From assembly GCF_041381155.1 (NCBI RefSeq), contig NC_091147.1:34118909-34182908 (forward strand): 64,000 nucleotides of DNA. Reading direction: 5' to 3'. Below, piece after piece: positions 49,770-61,400 of this stretch; within the stretch, counting starts at the first letter, position 1; every line of letters begins with the position of its first letter. Position numbers and translations under genes: made by a program. The notes beneath the pieces are model-generated. The model saw nothing but the letters and a program-made list of their open reading frames with translations. It did not search any database and was not told the DNA's origin. The stretch comes from Argopecten irradians (taxonomy: Eukaryota; Mollusca; Bivalvia; Pectinida; Pectinidae).

Positions 49770-50094
49770 TTGGTAATGACCGGTTAAACCTCTAGACTTA
49801 TATAAGCATTGGCATGGATGGCTACAGGTGATAATTATAGGCAAACCGGCTCTCCCAACAAAATTTTTGACAGCCGACACGAATACTATGGTTACACACG
49901 CTTTGACCGCCCTATGGTGCCAAAGGCTAAAAAATATATTCTATGAAAATATTATAGCTTCCGATATCACTTAAGTAATCTATCTATTTTACATGTGACT
50001 TCCTTTGATTGGCATTTCACGATGACCAAAACATTCGGAAGTTAATCTCCCTTTTGAATTCATATGTGTCGGTCAGAACGATTTATTGACTTCA

Positions 50095-50325
50095 TATATA
50101 TTGCTGGCTAATTGATAAGCCGACACACCCTCCACCTCTGGGTCGCGAGTTCGAATCTCATATGGGGTAGTTAACCAGGTACTGACCGTTGGTTGGTGGT
50201 TTTTCTCCGGGTACTTTGGGTTTCCTCTATTTGCCATATTTGTATGATATAATTTACCATTGCTAATATCTATATTATGCATGCCAACGATAAAAAGGAT
50301 TCAATATGTGTGCTTCTGCAAAATC
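50095..50325 (+). mobile_element. tRNA-derived SINE
   Basis: TGGCTAATTGATAAGCCG resembles an A-box region. GGGTCGCGAGTTCGAATCTC is a near-perfect RNA polymerase III B-box with T-arm. A body with TTTCTCCGGGTACTTTGGGT follows, ending in GATAAAAAGGATTCAA. This is the structure of a tRNA-derived SINE common in molluscs. The tail resembles that of the LINE ending at 49769. Confidence 0.78.
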
Positions 50326-52734
50326 AAAATCAAGACAAATCAAACAAACGCTGACAGTACCTGCTATAGACACTTGTTAACACAATAGCAGGGCTATTTG
50401 GTGATAGAAATAAGTTTCGAATTTCGTGAACTTTTGTAACTGGAATCTTAATTTACAAGCAACAAGACAAGCGACGAGTTTTCCGTGACACAGTTTTGAT
50501 CGACCTGGTTTCGTCTGACTGAACCTAATCATATGCGTGACAAGTATCACCGATTTCCACATAGCTATTCTCTGTGTTGTCAGAATGAAACAGGTATCTG
50601 TAAAAGCTCTGTCAAGGCAGATAATAACTTCTCTTACCCTGGACAGAGATATCCGCAATTTTTACCTGTGTGAGAGTTTTCTATCTCACCGACTTGTAAA
50701 AGGTAAGCTACACAAGATCTATGCACATTCTCACATAGTGTAAGAGAATGGAGATATCAACCCTCGGGTTAAAGCTGTCAACCACTCGACAAATCTCGTG
50801 TTTGACAGCTTAATTAAGACTATTACCCTCAGGTTAAGATTCTTTTGTCTCACTTGCCTCACCCTAAAGAGATTGAAAGATTTTATTAATGAATAGCAAA
50901 CACAAAATGGAAAAAAAAATCGTAAGAAGAACATGATGATGTATGTACTAAGTGGAACAGAGTTGTTATAAACGATATCATGCTAACATTTCATAACTGT
51001 TGACGGGAACGCACAGTTACAGATTAACAACCTCTACTGTTACTGAAATACTGAACATACACGTATCTTTTCTCTCATGATATCACTTTACTATTTTGTA
51101 TTTACTGTTATAACTGACCCTAACAGTGCTTTTACCGAATCTGACAACATGCATGGTAATATAAGATACGTGCGCGTCAGAAAGTCCTAAAATAGAGATT
51201 GATACCTTAATATCCAGGTTGACAGATTCACACATAGGATAGATACATGTTGCGAACCCATCACGTGTTCGGATCTCATATATACTTGAGATCACATCTG
51301 TTTTGTGCCAGTGCGTCTAAGCGTAGCTGTGACGTTTTGTCTTACACATATGTGTGTGTGTGTTTTGTGTGTATGGTACGATGGTCTGTAGCACCAGACT
51401 GAAACACACAGCTGTTTCACTACACACATCCACATCCAGCTCCTAGTAAACATCGAAACGTGACGAATAATTCACAAACCTTGGTGACACAACAATTTCT
51501 CGTTAAGTCAATATTTAACAAACCTTGGTGATTCAACAATCTCTCCGCATGACATGAAACCACAGAATACTGTCACGTTTGTTTTTATATTGTTTTGACA
51601 TAAGTCTAGTAAATTATATTCTAGACACGTGTTCTTAACTAGATATCATTTCTGTCCTTATATGATATTGAATTGATTTATTAAAATAACTAGCAAATTT
51701 AGTAAAATGATGTTTACATATGAATTATCAGAATATATAGGATCTTCACTAAATGATTTTTGTCAGAAAGTTTTATATAAATTATTGCTATATATTTACT
51801 TTTACTATATATGTTTCGCACCATGATGTTTTATAATTTAAACTGTATATACAATTAAACTTGTCTATAAGATAACTCTATGGACAGAATCAAATTGTTT
51901 TTATAGACATTTAATCTTTATATAATATATTCCATCGATAGTGATCAATTATGACTGAAGGAAAAGATGATCTTCATACAAAGATGGTCGCTTACGGAGG
52001 GTTTATTGTATCTACACCTTCACTGTATTTTTTGCGGCATGACGTTTCTATATGAATGATAATACATATATTATTGTCAGGCTGCTATCAGCAGTCTTCA
52101 TGTCCCCTACACACGTACAGCCTCAGGTTCGCCTGATCATGAGTAGTGGGTCGGTCTGTTAGCAGCTATGAGTTTCATGGCGGATATATTATCCACGCAT
52201 CTCTGTCCATATGGCAACCATTTCTACTGATCTTGGTGAATATAAACTTGTTGAAAATAGTTGATGTCGAGTGATGTGTACGAAGCTTTGAAATAGTTGG
52301 GGCATCTTTTCCACTATGGCCTAAACGCATTCGCTGTACACAACCGGTAAGTTCACTAACTTTTGTTGTATTATGTATGTACTGTATAGCATTTCACACA
52401 CGTGTATGCACATATTACTTCTTCTATTCTCTTTAAAGGCACGTGTATATGCATAGTTGACCGAATCAACTTTTGAATTTTGGAATGTGAATTTTACGGA
52501 AGCTTTTTAGGGTTACACTGAACACACATTACGTTGTAACGATCGAGTTCGCTATGTCATAATATTCACTAAGTATATCTTTATACGACTTGATATATAT
52601 CATAATGACACCTTATTAAGTCGCAATCACAGCATTGCAAATCGTTATTACTATATAATGTGTTAATACTACATTCGAAGTCGTTATCAGAACCTAATAT
52701 CTGTTCCAATGTGACCCTAATAGGCTTCTGTAGA
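50326..52734. other. Non-coding region
   Basis: No coding exon supported. A donor-like ACAACCG|GTAAGTTC at about 52346 could end a non-coding first exon of the ceramide synthase gene, 6 kb downstream. Without an expressed sequence this is only a possibility. Confidence 0.4.
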
Positions 52735-53065
52735 ATTAAACATGTTTGATAATGTTGTAGAATCGCAAAAGGTATTAGCTTATCATTAATACTAGATTTA
52801 CCGTCGCATCCGAAACAAGTTGTAAATATATTTAAATGTAAATTTCCATAACACGGATCGCCTTATATATGTTTCCTACGGTGGGCGTTGTCTGTCCTAG
52901 TTTCCACGCATCAATACGCTGTAGCTGTAAATAACCACGCGGCAAAACAGCGAAATAAACCTTCATTGTTAGCATACATGTAAACAGGGAATTTGAATCT
53001 TTCATTTGTTTTGTATTTTCATCTGATGCCATCGGCATCGATTGTATATGCCTTAAAATACTTTG
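52735..53065. mobile_element. Decayed family-2 MITE copy
   Basis: Shares TTGATAATGTTGTAGAATCG, ACGCGGCAAAACAGCGAA and the following CATTGTTA with the copies at 5681-6625, 27557-27910 and 57950-58260. The TTAA ends are no longer clear. Confidence 0.6.
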
Positions 53066-55540
53066 ATGCAACAATCACATGTACAAGGATAGAGAAAAAC
53101 AATAGCAAACATGATAATTGTGGTGATGATTAAGCTCTCGCCATTATGACTAACCCTAGTGCAACTTCGCTAGCCAAGGATATTAAGTCCGATTCTCTTC
53201 CTACTAATAGTGTGACTTGTCTAGTTTTCTACACGTAGTTTTCTAGTATAGCTATATATGGAAGTTTTATGAATGGTATAAGTTATACTATCAAGAACCA
53301 GTATACGAATTAAGATTCACGTAGTATTGATTGTGTTCAGTTAGATATTAACTAGGGGGTATTTCAAATATAATATGTGTATGAAGTTAGTTCTATCGAT
53401 TTCTGAGTGTGTAATCTCGTACAGCTGGTTTGCCCTTATCGGAAATATCAGATTTATTGATCAGATGAGGATGCATATTGAAGAAATGTGGGAAAGGGTT
53501 ATAGGAAGGAGTGATGGTATTTCTCAATGTCCACTCATCAATCTATCCGTTTAGTTTATTGACGCTGGAGACTCGTTATGGATCGAATTTATATATTTAT
53601 AAAGATGAAGATTATGTTACAAGCAGCTTCTTGTCCCGATTTCTCAAAACAAACTGTGTTAAGCCATTTTTTCACATGTGTTACATCAGCAGAAAAAAAT
53701 GTTTTAAAATCTGTACTTCAAATAAACTGTTTCGAGAAATCGGGGCCTTGCTGTCACTAGAGGTTATCATCAAGTTACACTTATACTACGTGAGGACATC
53801 AAAAACATCCTGTTCGATTCATTTCACCATGTAATTTCATTTACTGTACCTATATTAGTAATCAACAGACATATATCGTCTCACTTGAGTGGCCGTGTAA
53901 TATGAAACCTGCATAGTTATTAAACAAGTTATGTAATTTGATATGCGCACACACACGAGTCTGACGGGATATAGCCAGAAGTGTTAATTTCTATGTATAA
54001 TGCAATCATTCTTTTTTAAAATTTCAATTCTACATACGGCTCCTGCCGAGACAATCACCCTCATGAAGTGTCACAATAGCGTTGTTACATATGTATCTTA
54101 CGGCAGTTATAACGATGCCTCGCTACACGTTAACAAGCACTTAAGCAGGGGGCTGTCAGTGTCAATCGAGCAAAAGCTGCAGTGCACATCATTTCGGTCC
54201 GCCTCAGGTAAGAAAATGTGTTGTACATGTAAGTAACGTTTTACTGAACCGGATATATTGTGGTTTGGTGCGCAGGACTCGCAATGGCATTCTTGACATT
54301 CTCGGGAAACGATTTCTAATCAGTTAAATCTGTGTAGTTGTTCGACCCACCTGGATGCCGGTGTTATAAACTCTACCTCTAGATTAACGTAAATCTCCAA
54401 TTCACACTAGAATCTGTGTCTACATCCTTGATCCATGATGCATGTATCGAAGATGGTCAAAATTGTCATAATCTTGAAAGAAATAGTTTTATATAAAAAA
54501 TACACGTATAGGATGCAATTGCGGGTCCGGTGCACCAAACAGCAAAACAATTAATTCAGTAAAATGTTAATTGCATATCTTTGTCTTATCCGAAGCAGAC
54601 ATGAACTGCTGTGTGCTGTACTATCAGGTGGCGTCCCCGCGTTTTTGATGTTCCCAATACTATGGAGCTTAGAATCCACGGCCTTTCAAAGGTGTAATCA
54701 TCGTCCTTTATTACATTCGAAAGACATGTTTGCCACCCCTCTTCCCGTCATTCTGAACGGGGAACGATTTTCTTCATCTTAGTCAATCAGAAGCGACGTT
54801 AAAAACAGCGACGCCATCTTTTTCTTTATGGGCTGATAAAGAAAATATTTAAGCCAATATGAAATTTCTGGTTAGGAGCAAAATTAAATTATGTAACAAT
54901 AATCCCATGTTTTAAATATCCACCAGGTTTCTAAACTATATCAGCAAAAGAAAGGATTCGCATTATAAGATAAGTAAACATATAACGACCCTTCCATGAG
55001 CGAGTTTTCAAAGCAGTAAATGAAGCCTAGTATCTGCTGATATAGGCGATCCTGTCACAGAAACGAGAAGTAAGTGGATAACATACAATTTTGGTCATCT
55101 GTGGAGGGATAAAACTAGAATTGTCACTCTGGAAAGAGTCATTTTCTCGAGGGCAAAGCCCGAGAGAAATAACTGTTTTGCAGGGAGACAATTATAGATG
55201 TGTCCCGAAACAAAGGGACATTATTATTTTATTATACTGAACAAAACTAAAAGAAATCTATGAATTTGTTACATCAGCAAGCCTTGCGTTGCCATTATTA
55301 GTTGACGTTGCAGATGGCGTCAACTTTCGGTCGAGTGCGGAGTTACAAGAGGTTATTTCCCTGGGACTATTTTCCCGAGACGTTATTTCCCTGGGGCTAT
55401 ATCCTTCGCCTTCCAATTCCGGGAAGATATCCAACTTATTCAATGTCATGTGATCAAGTTTGATCATCGAATCAGAACATTCTAAATGAAAGTGAGGTAA
55501 TATTTCGTCACATGACATTTTTGCCATCGCATTGTTATTA
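53066..55540. other. Non-coding region with a small MITE
   Basis: 53633-53748 is a MITE with CCCGATTTCTCAAAACAAAC / GTTTCGAGAAATCGGGGCC ends, related to 20929-21049. The segment at 54780-54850 (CAATCAGAAGCGACG, GGGCTGATAAAG) matches one at 15640-15700. Open frames at 54000-54236 and 54564-54782 show no family signature. Confidence 0.5.
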
Positions 55541-57420
55541 GCTCACCTGGTCCAAAGGACCGAGGTGAGCTTATGGGATACCGCAGCGTCCGGCGTCCGT
55601 CGTCCGTCGTCCGGCGTCCGTCGTCCGTCGTCCGTCGTCCGTCGTCCGTCAACAATCGACTTCTTCTCCATAACCGCTGGTCGGATTTCAACAAAATTTG
55701 ACTGGTAGCATCCTTATGGGCTACTAACTGAAAATTGTACAAATGATGGGGCTGACCCCCCGGGGGCCTGAGGGGCGGGGCCAAAAGGGGTCAATTTGGC
55801 TATTTCCATATAAACAACTTCTTCTCTGAAACCAAGAATGGGATAGCACCCATAATGCAATGGTAGCATCCTTATAGGGTGGGGATTCAAAATTGTACAA
55901 ATGATGGGGCTGACCCCCCGGGGGCCTGAGGGGCAGGGTCAAATGGGGTCAATTTGGCTATTTCCATATAAACGACTTCTTCTCTGAAACTAAACATGAG
56001 ATAGCACCCATAATGCAATGGTAGCATCCTTATAGGGTGGGGATTCAAAATTGTACAAATGATGGGGCTGACCCCCCGGGGGCCTGAGGGGCAGGGTCAA
56101 ATGGGGTCAATTTGGCTATTTCCATATAAACGACTTCTTCTCTGAAACTAAACATGAGATAGCACTCATAATGCAAATTGTAGTATCGTTATAGGGGTGG
56201 GATTCAAAAAATTGTACGAAATGATGGGGCTGACCCCCCGGGGGCCTGAGGGGCAGGGTCAAATGGGGTCAATTTGGCTATTTCCATATAAACGACTTCT
56301 TCTCTGAAACTAAGCATGAGATAGCACTCATAATGCAATTGTAGTATCGTTATAGGGTGGGGATTCAAAATTGTACAAATGATGGGGCTGACCCCCGGGG
56401 GGCCTGAGGGGCAGGGTCAAATGGGGTCAATTTGGCTATTTCCATATAAACGACTTCTTCTCTGAAACTAAGCATGAGATAGCACTCATAATGCAATTGT
56501 AGTATCGTTATAGGGTGGGGATTCAAAATTGTACAAATGATGGGGCTGACCCCCCGGGGGCCTGAGGGGCGGGGTCAAAAGTAGTCAATTTGGTTATTTC
56601 CATATAAACGACTTCTTCTTTGAAACCAAGCCTGGGATGGTAGCATCCTTATAGGGTGGGGATTCAAAATTGTACTAATAATGGGGCTGACCCCCCGGGG
56701 GCCTGAGGGGTGGGGTCAAAAAGGGCCAATTTGGCTATTTCCATATAAACGACTTCTTCTCTGAAACTAAGCATGGTATAGCACCCATAATGCAATGGTA
56801 GCATCCTTATAGGGTGAGAATTCAGAATTGCGCAAATGATGGGGCTGACCCCCCGGGGGCCTGAGGGGCGGGGTCAAAAGTAGTCAATTTGGCTATTTCC
56901 ATATAAACGACTTCTTCTCTGAAACTAAGCATGGTATAGCACCCATAATGCAATGGTAGCATCCTTATAGTGTTGGGATTCAAAATTGTGCAAGTGATAG
57001 GGCTGACCACCCCCCCCCCTGAAGGGTGGGGTCAAAAGGGGTCAATTTATCTATTTCCATATAAACGACTTCTTCTCTGCAACTAAGAATGGAAGAGCAC
57101 TTATAATGCAATGGTAGCATCCTTATAGGGTTGGGATTTGAAATTGTACAAATGATGGGGCTTACCCCCTGGCCTTAAACGGCAATATATGCGAGGTCAA
57201 AAAGGTCAATTAGGCTACTATTTTCATATGAATTACTTTTTCTCTGAACCTATGTATTGGATAGCATATTTGTATGGTATCAATAGCATCATTGTATGGT
57301 TGTGATTCAAAATTAAACTTTGGGAGTCAATTTTGCTTATTTTTCTAATTTTCAGAGTCTTGTGATAATTACTAACAAAAAAACCAGGTGAGCGATACAG
57401 GCCCTCTGGGCCTCTTGTTA
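55541..57420. mobile_element. Pearl/HINE-like element with ~160-bp core repeats
   Basis: The left end GCTCACCTGGTCCAAAGGAC is followed by a CCGTCGTCCGT microsatellite (55590-55650). About nine tandem ~160-bp units follow, with GATGGGGCTGACCCCCCGGG and TTTCCATATAAACGACTTC. The right end has AACCAGGTGAGC, pairing with the left end, then the hairpin GGCCCTCTGGGCC and TCTTGTTA. Inverted subterminal repeats, a microsatellite, a tandem core and a 3' hairpin are the features described for Helentron-associated elements. No Rep/helicase gene is present, so it is non-autonomous. Confidence 0.82.
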
Positions 57421-57949
57421 TAAATAGATTCTTCAGAACCAAAATGATCGATAATGTGTATGTAAAATTATAGCTGTTCAGTTGTGCTTCAGTAATAAGA
57501 AAGACATACCTATATGTAATGATATATGTCTTAAGATTACATATCGATATAATCTTACAGGTGAAATGCAACTACATATTTATCTGACTAAACAGTACTA
57601 CAACACTATCATAGCAAACTAGTTTCCCATGTCAAAAATTCTGCTATTTCAACTTAAAACTAACAAATGAAATTTCAAACAATTAAAATTCGCGATTTGG
57701 CTATAGAAAATGTGATATCAGTTCAGTTTAAATGTTCTCAACCTTAATAATATGTTACGAAAATTGCCAAAAATTCTTAGCACGTTATAAATTAGATGTA
57801 ATGATTTTATTGTGGAAAAGTACTTGTCATATTTGTCTGCTTATCATGCTTCGTTGTGGTAGTAGTGTTTTGCTACCCTGATGTTGTATATACATATAAT
57901 TTCAAAAAAAAAAAAAATCTAAATTAACTGCCTTATTCAAAATGGATTT

Positions 57950-58260
57950 AATGGCTCGCTACCTTTCTAAAATGGCGTTTGATTCGCAAAATGGGAATGC
58001 TAAACGAGATTGATAATTTTGTAGCGTCGCAAAAGTAATTAGCTTAACGTTTATACTACACTTATCATCACCTTCTGAGTAAGTTAATTAAAATAGGTGT
58101 TAATTTTCATAATGTGGATCCTTTTAGTGTTAATTTTTACCGCGCGTTAGTTGGCTATCATTGCGCTAGACGGCAAAACAGAAAAATGAATATTCACTGT
58201 TAACATAAATTACTAAGAAATCGTGCATTTGTTTGGTGTTATTACCTCATCTTAGGCCAT
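57950..58260. mobile_element. Family-2 MITE fragment upstream of ceramide synthase exon 1
   Basis: Starts GGCTCGCTACCTTTCTAAAATG, then shares TTGATAATTTTGTAG, TTGGCTATCATTGCGC and GACGGCAAAACAG with the other copies. It stops about 70 bp before the acceptor (58329-58330) of the first coding exon. The far end is lost. Confidence 0.62.
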
Positions 58261-58407
58261 CGATATAAGTTTTCTTATGTTACATGATATGTATTTTTGT
58301 TGTATGAAACGTTTTATGTTTTGGTTTCAGAAGAAACATAGAGACCTTTAACAGGAAAACAAAGTGTTATAGTTCTTAATTGGTGAACCCATTGGCCTTC
58401 ATCAACG

Positions 58408-61400
58408 ATGGAAACTGTACAAGCATTTCGGAATTGGTTCTGGAATGACAGTTTTTGGCTGCCTCCAAATGTTACCTGGGAAACGTTTGAGAACCCGCCT
58501 CCAGGGGTGTATTATCCTTTAGAAAGACATCTTCTCTTCCCTAGTCTGGCATTAGGAGTTCTCCTACTCGGAGTTCGGCTGGTTTATGAAAGGTAAAATA
58601 TATGTGTGGCTTGTTTATTTAGGTCACCTGTAATGACATAATCCAATGGCCCTTTATCCGTAAACAATTTTTATGTTTAATTTCTCCAAAACAAATTCAA
58701 TGAAATTTTACACATTCTGTTGTTCAAGGCAACTAAAATTGGCAGGTGGTTAGGGTTCAAAAGAGATAAAATTGACATTTCAAAACTCTTCTCACATCTC
58801 ATTTAAACTCTTCTCACACATCATTTTAAAGATATATAATTTTATGACATTTGGGCATAATCTATTGCTTTATAAATACACATAGGCCATTAATAGGTTC
58901 GCTGCTGTATGAAGCCAATCGTCTTAACACATCTTTGTGTCATTCTGTAACAGAACTCAACTGGCCATTAAAGCCCCTGGGCTTTTTGTTCACCCCTGAC
59001 GACATATTTAGACTCTTCTATGAAGTTTCAGGGATGAATGAGTTAATGTAGCTGTTGATTCACCTTTCGATTCACGTAACATATATTTGACGAGACCTCA
59101 TTTAGCAATACTTTATTTGGTTTTTACTAGGTGTATAGTGATTCCCTTTGCTAAGTATATGGGCCTAAAGCCCAAGAAGCACTACGCCATAGAAAAGAAC
59201 CCTACACTGGAAGCAGTGTTTGTGTCAGATCAGTTTCCTAAGCAGGACCAGATCAAGGTATTTAACAAATTAACAACCGATTTAAAGAGACAATTTGATC
59301 CACGTGTACCTGGAAATCTCCGTTTATATCCGTTATACATAAGTTATGATAAAATCGTGAAATAATTCGTTTCACTAATACCTTCCCGCAAATATCAAAT
59401 GCAGTGCGTGGATTATCTCGTTCGTCGCCTTTAAAAAAATGACATATAGTTACTTGAAAACTTGAAAAGTTACTTTTTCAGTCACGATAGTGTAGTTGAA
59501 AACTACTGTAGGAAGGACCTGAGTAGTGATAGGCGTAAGGTCAACCATTACAGGTTCAGGTTTAGTCTACAATTAGTTTTTTTAAGTCTTGAAAAAAATC
59601 TACAATTAAGACAACTATAATATAACATCATTCCAAGCCATGCTATTACGATGGCGTCTCTCTAGTATTGAGCCGGATCATATTTCATTGATATTGAAAT
59701 AATTGACATCTCTCTAGTCTTGAGCGGGATAAGATTTTATAAATATCAAAGTAAAATCAACAATTTTCAGAATGGAAGGTATTAAATATTAAGGTCAAAT
59801 TATCACACATCACAAATAAAATGCAATCAAATATAAACTTTTTTTTATAATTAGGATTTATCCAAGAAGACAAGCCTTACAGAACGACAGATACAAAGAT
59901 GGTTCCGACACAGGAGAAGTCAAGACATGCCTGGCAGGATGAAGAAGTTCACAGAATGCGGGTAAGACCTAAAGTGATGTCAATGTTAAGTAACATGAAG
60001 CTAGGATAGTTCTAAAAATGCATTTGTGGTAACTTACATTTACATGGATATTTCATTTAAATGGGTTAGTCCTTTAGATCCCTACCAGTCTGAAATGGCA
60101 TGCTGAGTGATCCAGAACCTGTATATCTCTTGTTATTTTTAGGTCACCTGAGACGTTGGGAATTACATTGTCCCCACCGCCCAGGGGGCTGTGGGAGGGG
60201 CCAAAAGGGGTAACATTGACTAAAATTTGAAAAATCTTCTTCTCCACTCACAGATGTGGTGGAATCAAATACTCTTCATAGATAGAAAGGTCTAAGGCCT
60301 TTTACAAAATTGTGAATTATATGACTCTGGGGTCTCTCGTTTCTAGGGGGTTAATTTTAATATAGTTTATTTAAGAAGAACACATTTTTGAGCATTTTTT
60401 GGTCATTTGTAATATGAAATGACTCAAATATTGTCAGAGTTATCCCTATGAGATAGCAATTAATTCCTTTTAACAACTTTTCAGTGACTGACTCCCAGGG
60501 ACGTTAGGGGCCGGACCAAAATGGGTCAAATAGACTAAAACTTCAAAAATCTGCTAGAATTCTGGAACTGTTAGAATCAAATACTCTTTATAGATGGAAA
60601 TGTCTTTAGGTCCTTTACAAAAAACGTGAATAATATGACCCTGGGGTCTCGTGTTTCCCTCTGGGGAGGGGGTCAATTTTACTATAGTTTATATAGGAAA
60701 AACAAAAATTATGAACATTATTTGCTTATTTTTCATAGAAAATGGGTCAAACTGGGTTAGAATTATTAGCCTGAAATAGCATTTTAACATCATATCCGTT
60801 TTGGTCCTGGCCGACCCCCAGGGGACAGAGGGGCGGGGCCAAAAGGGGTCAAAATGGTTAAAATTTCAAAAATCTTCTTCTGAATACATAGATTTAATGG
60901 AACCAGATACTTTTCATAGACCGCAAGGTCTTAAGGCCCTTTACAAAAATTGTGAGTTTCTTAACCCTGGGATCTCGGATTTTTTCCTTGGGAGGGGGTC
61001 AAATTTACTATAGTTTATATAGCAAAAACACCTTTATGAACATTATTTGCTTAGTTTTCATAGGGAATGAGTCAAACTGGGTTAGAATTATTAGCCTGAG
61101 ATGATAGCATTTTAACGTCATATTCATATTGGTCCTGGCCGACCCCCAAGGGCCAGAGGGACGGGACCAAAAGGGGTCAAAATAGATAACATTTCAAAAA
61201 TCTTTCTCCTGAATTCACAGATTTGATGGAAACAAATACTCTTCATATATTAAAAAGTCAAATTTGTAAAATCACTGACTGACTTTAAGGGCCTGATTTG
61301 TCAATATATAGTATTTATATATCTTTGTTTCATTCTGTAGTTGAACTCAGGTGACCGTTAAGGCCCACGGGCTTATTGTTTTCTTTAAATAATTAGTGAG

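Noticed and set aside
51083..51295. Second SINE suggested by a YEIRTRD-type peptide and TGTTCGGATCTC
   Set aside because: Only a B-box-like word is present; no A-box, body or tail comparable to the SINE at 50095-50325.
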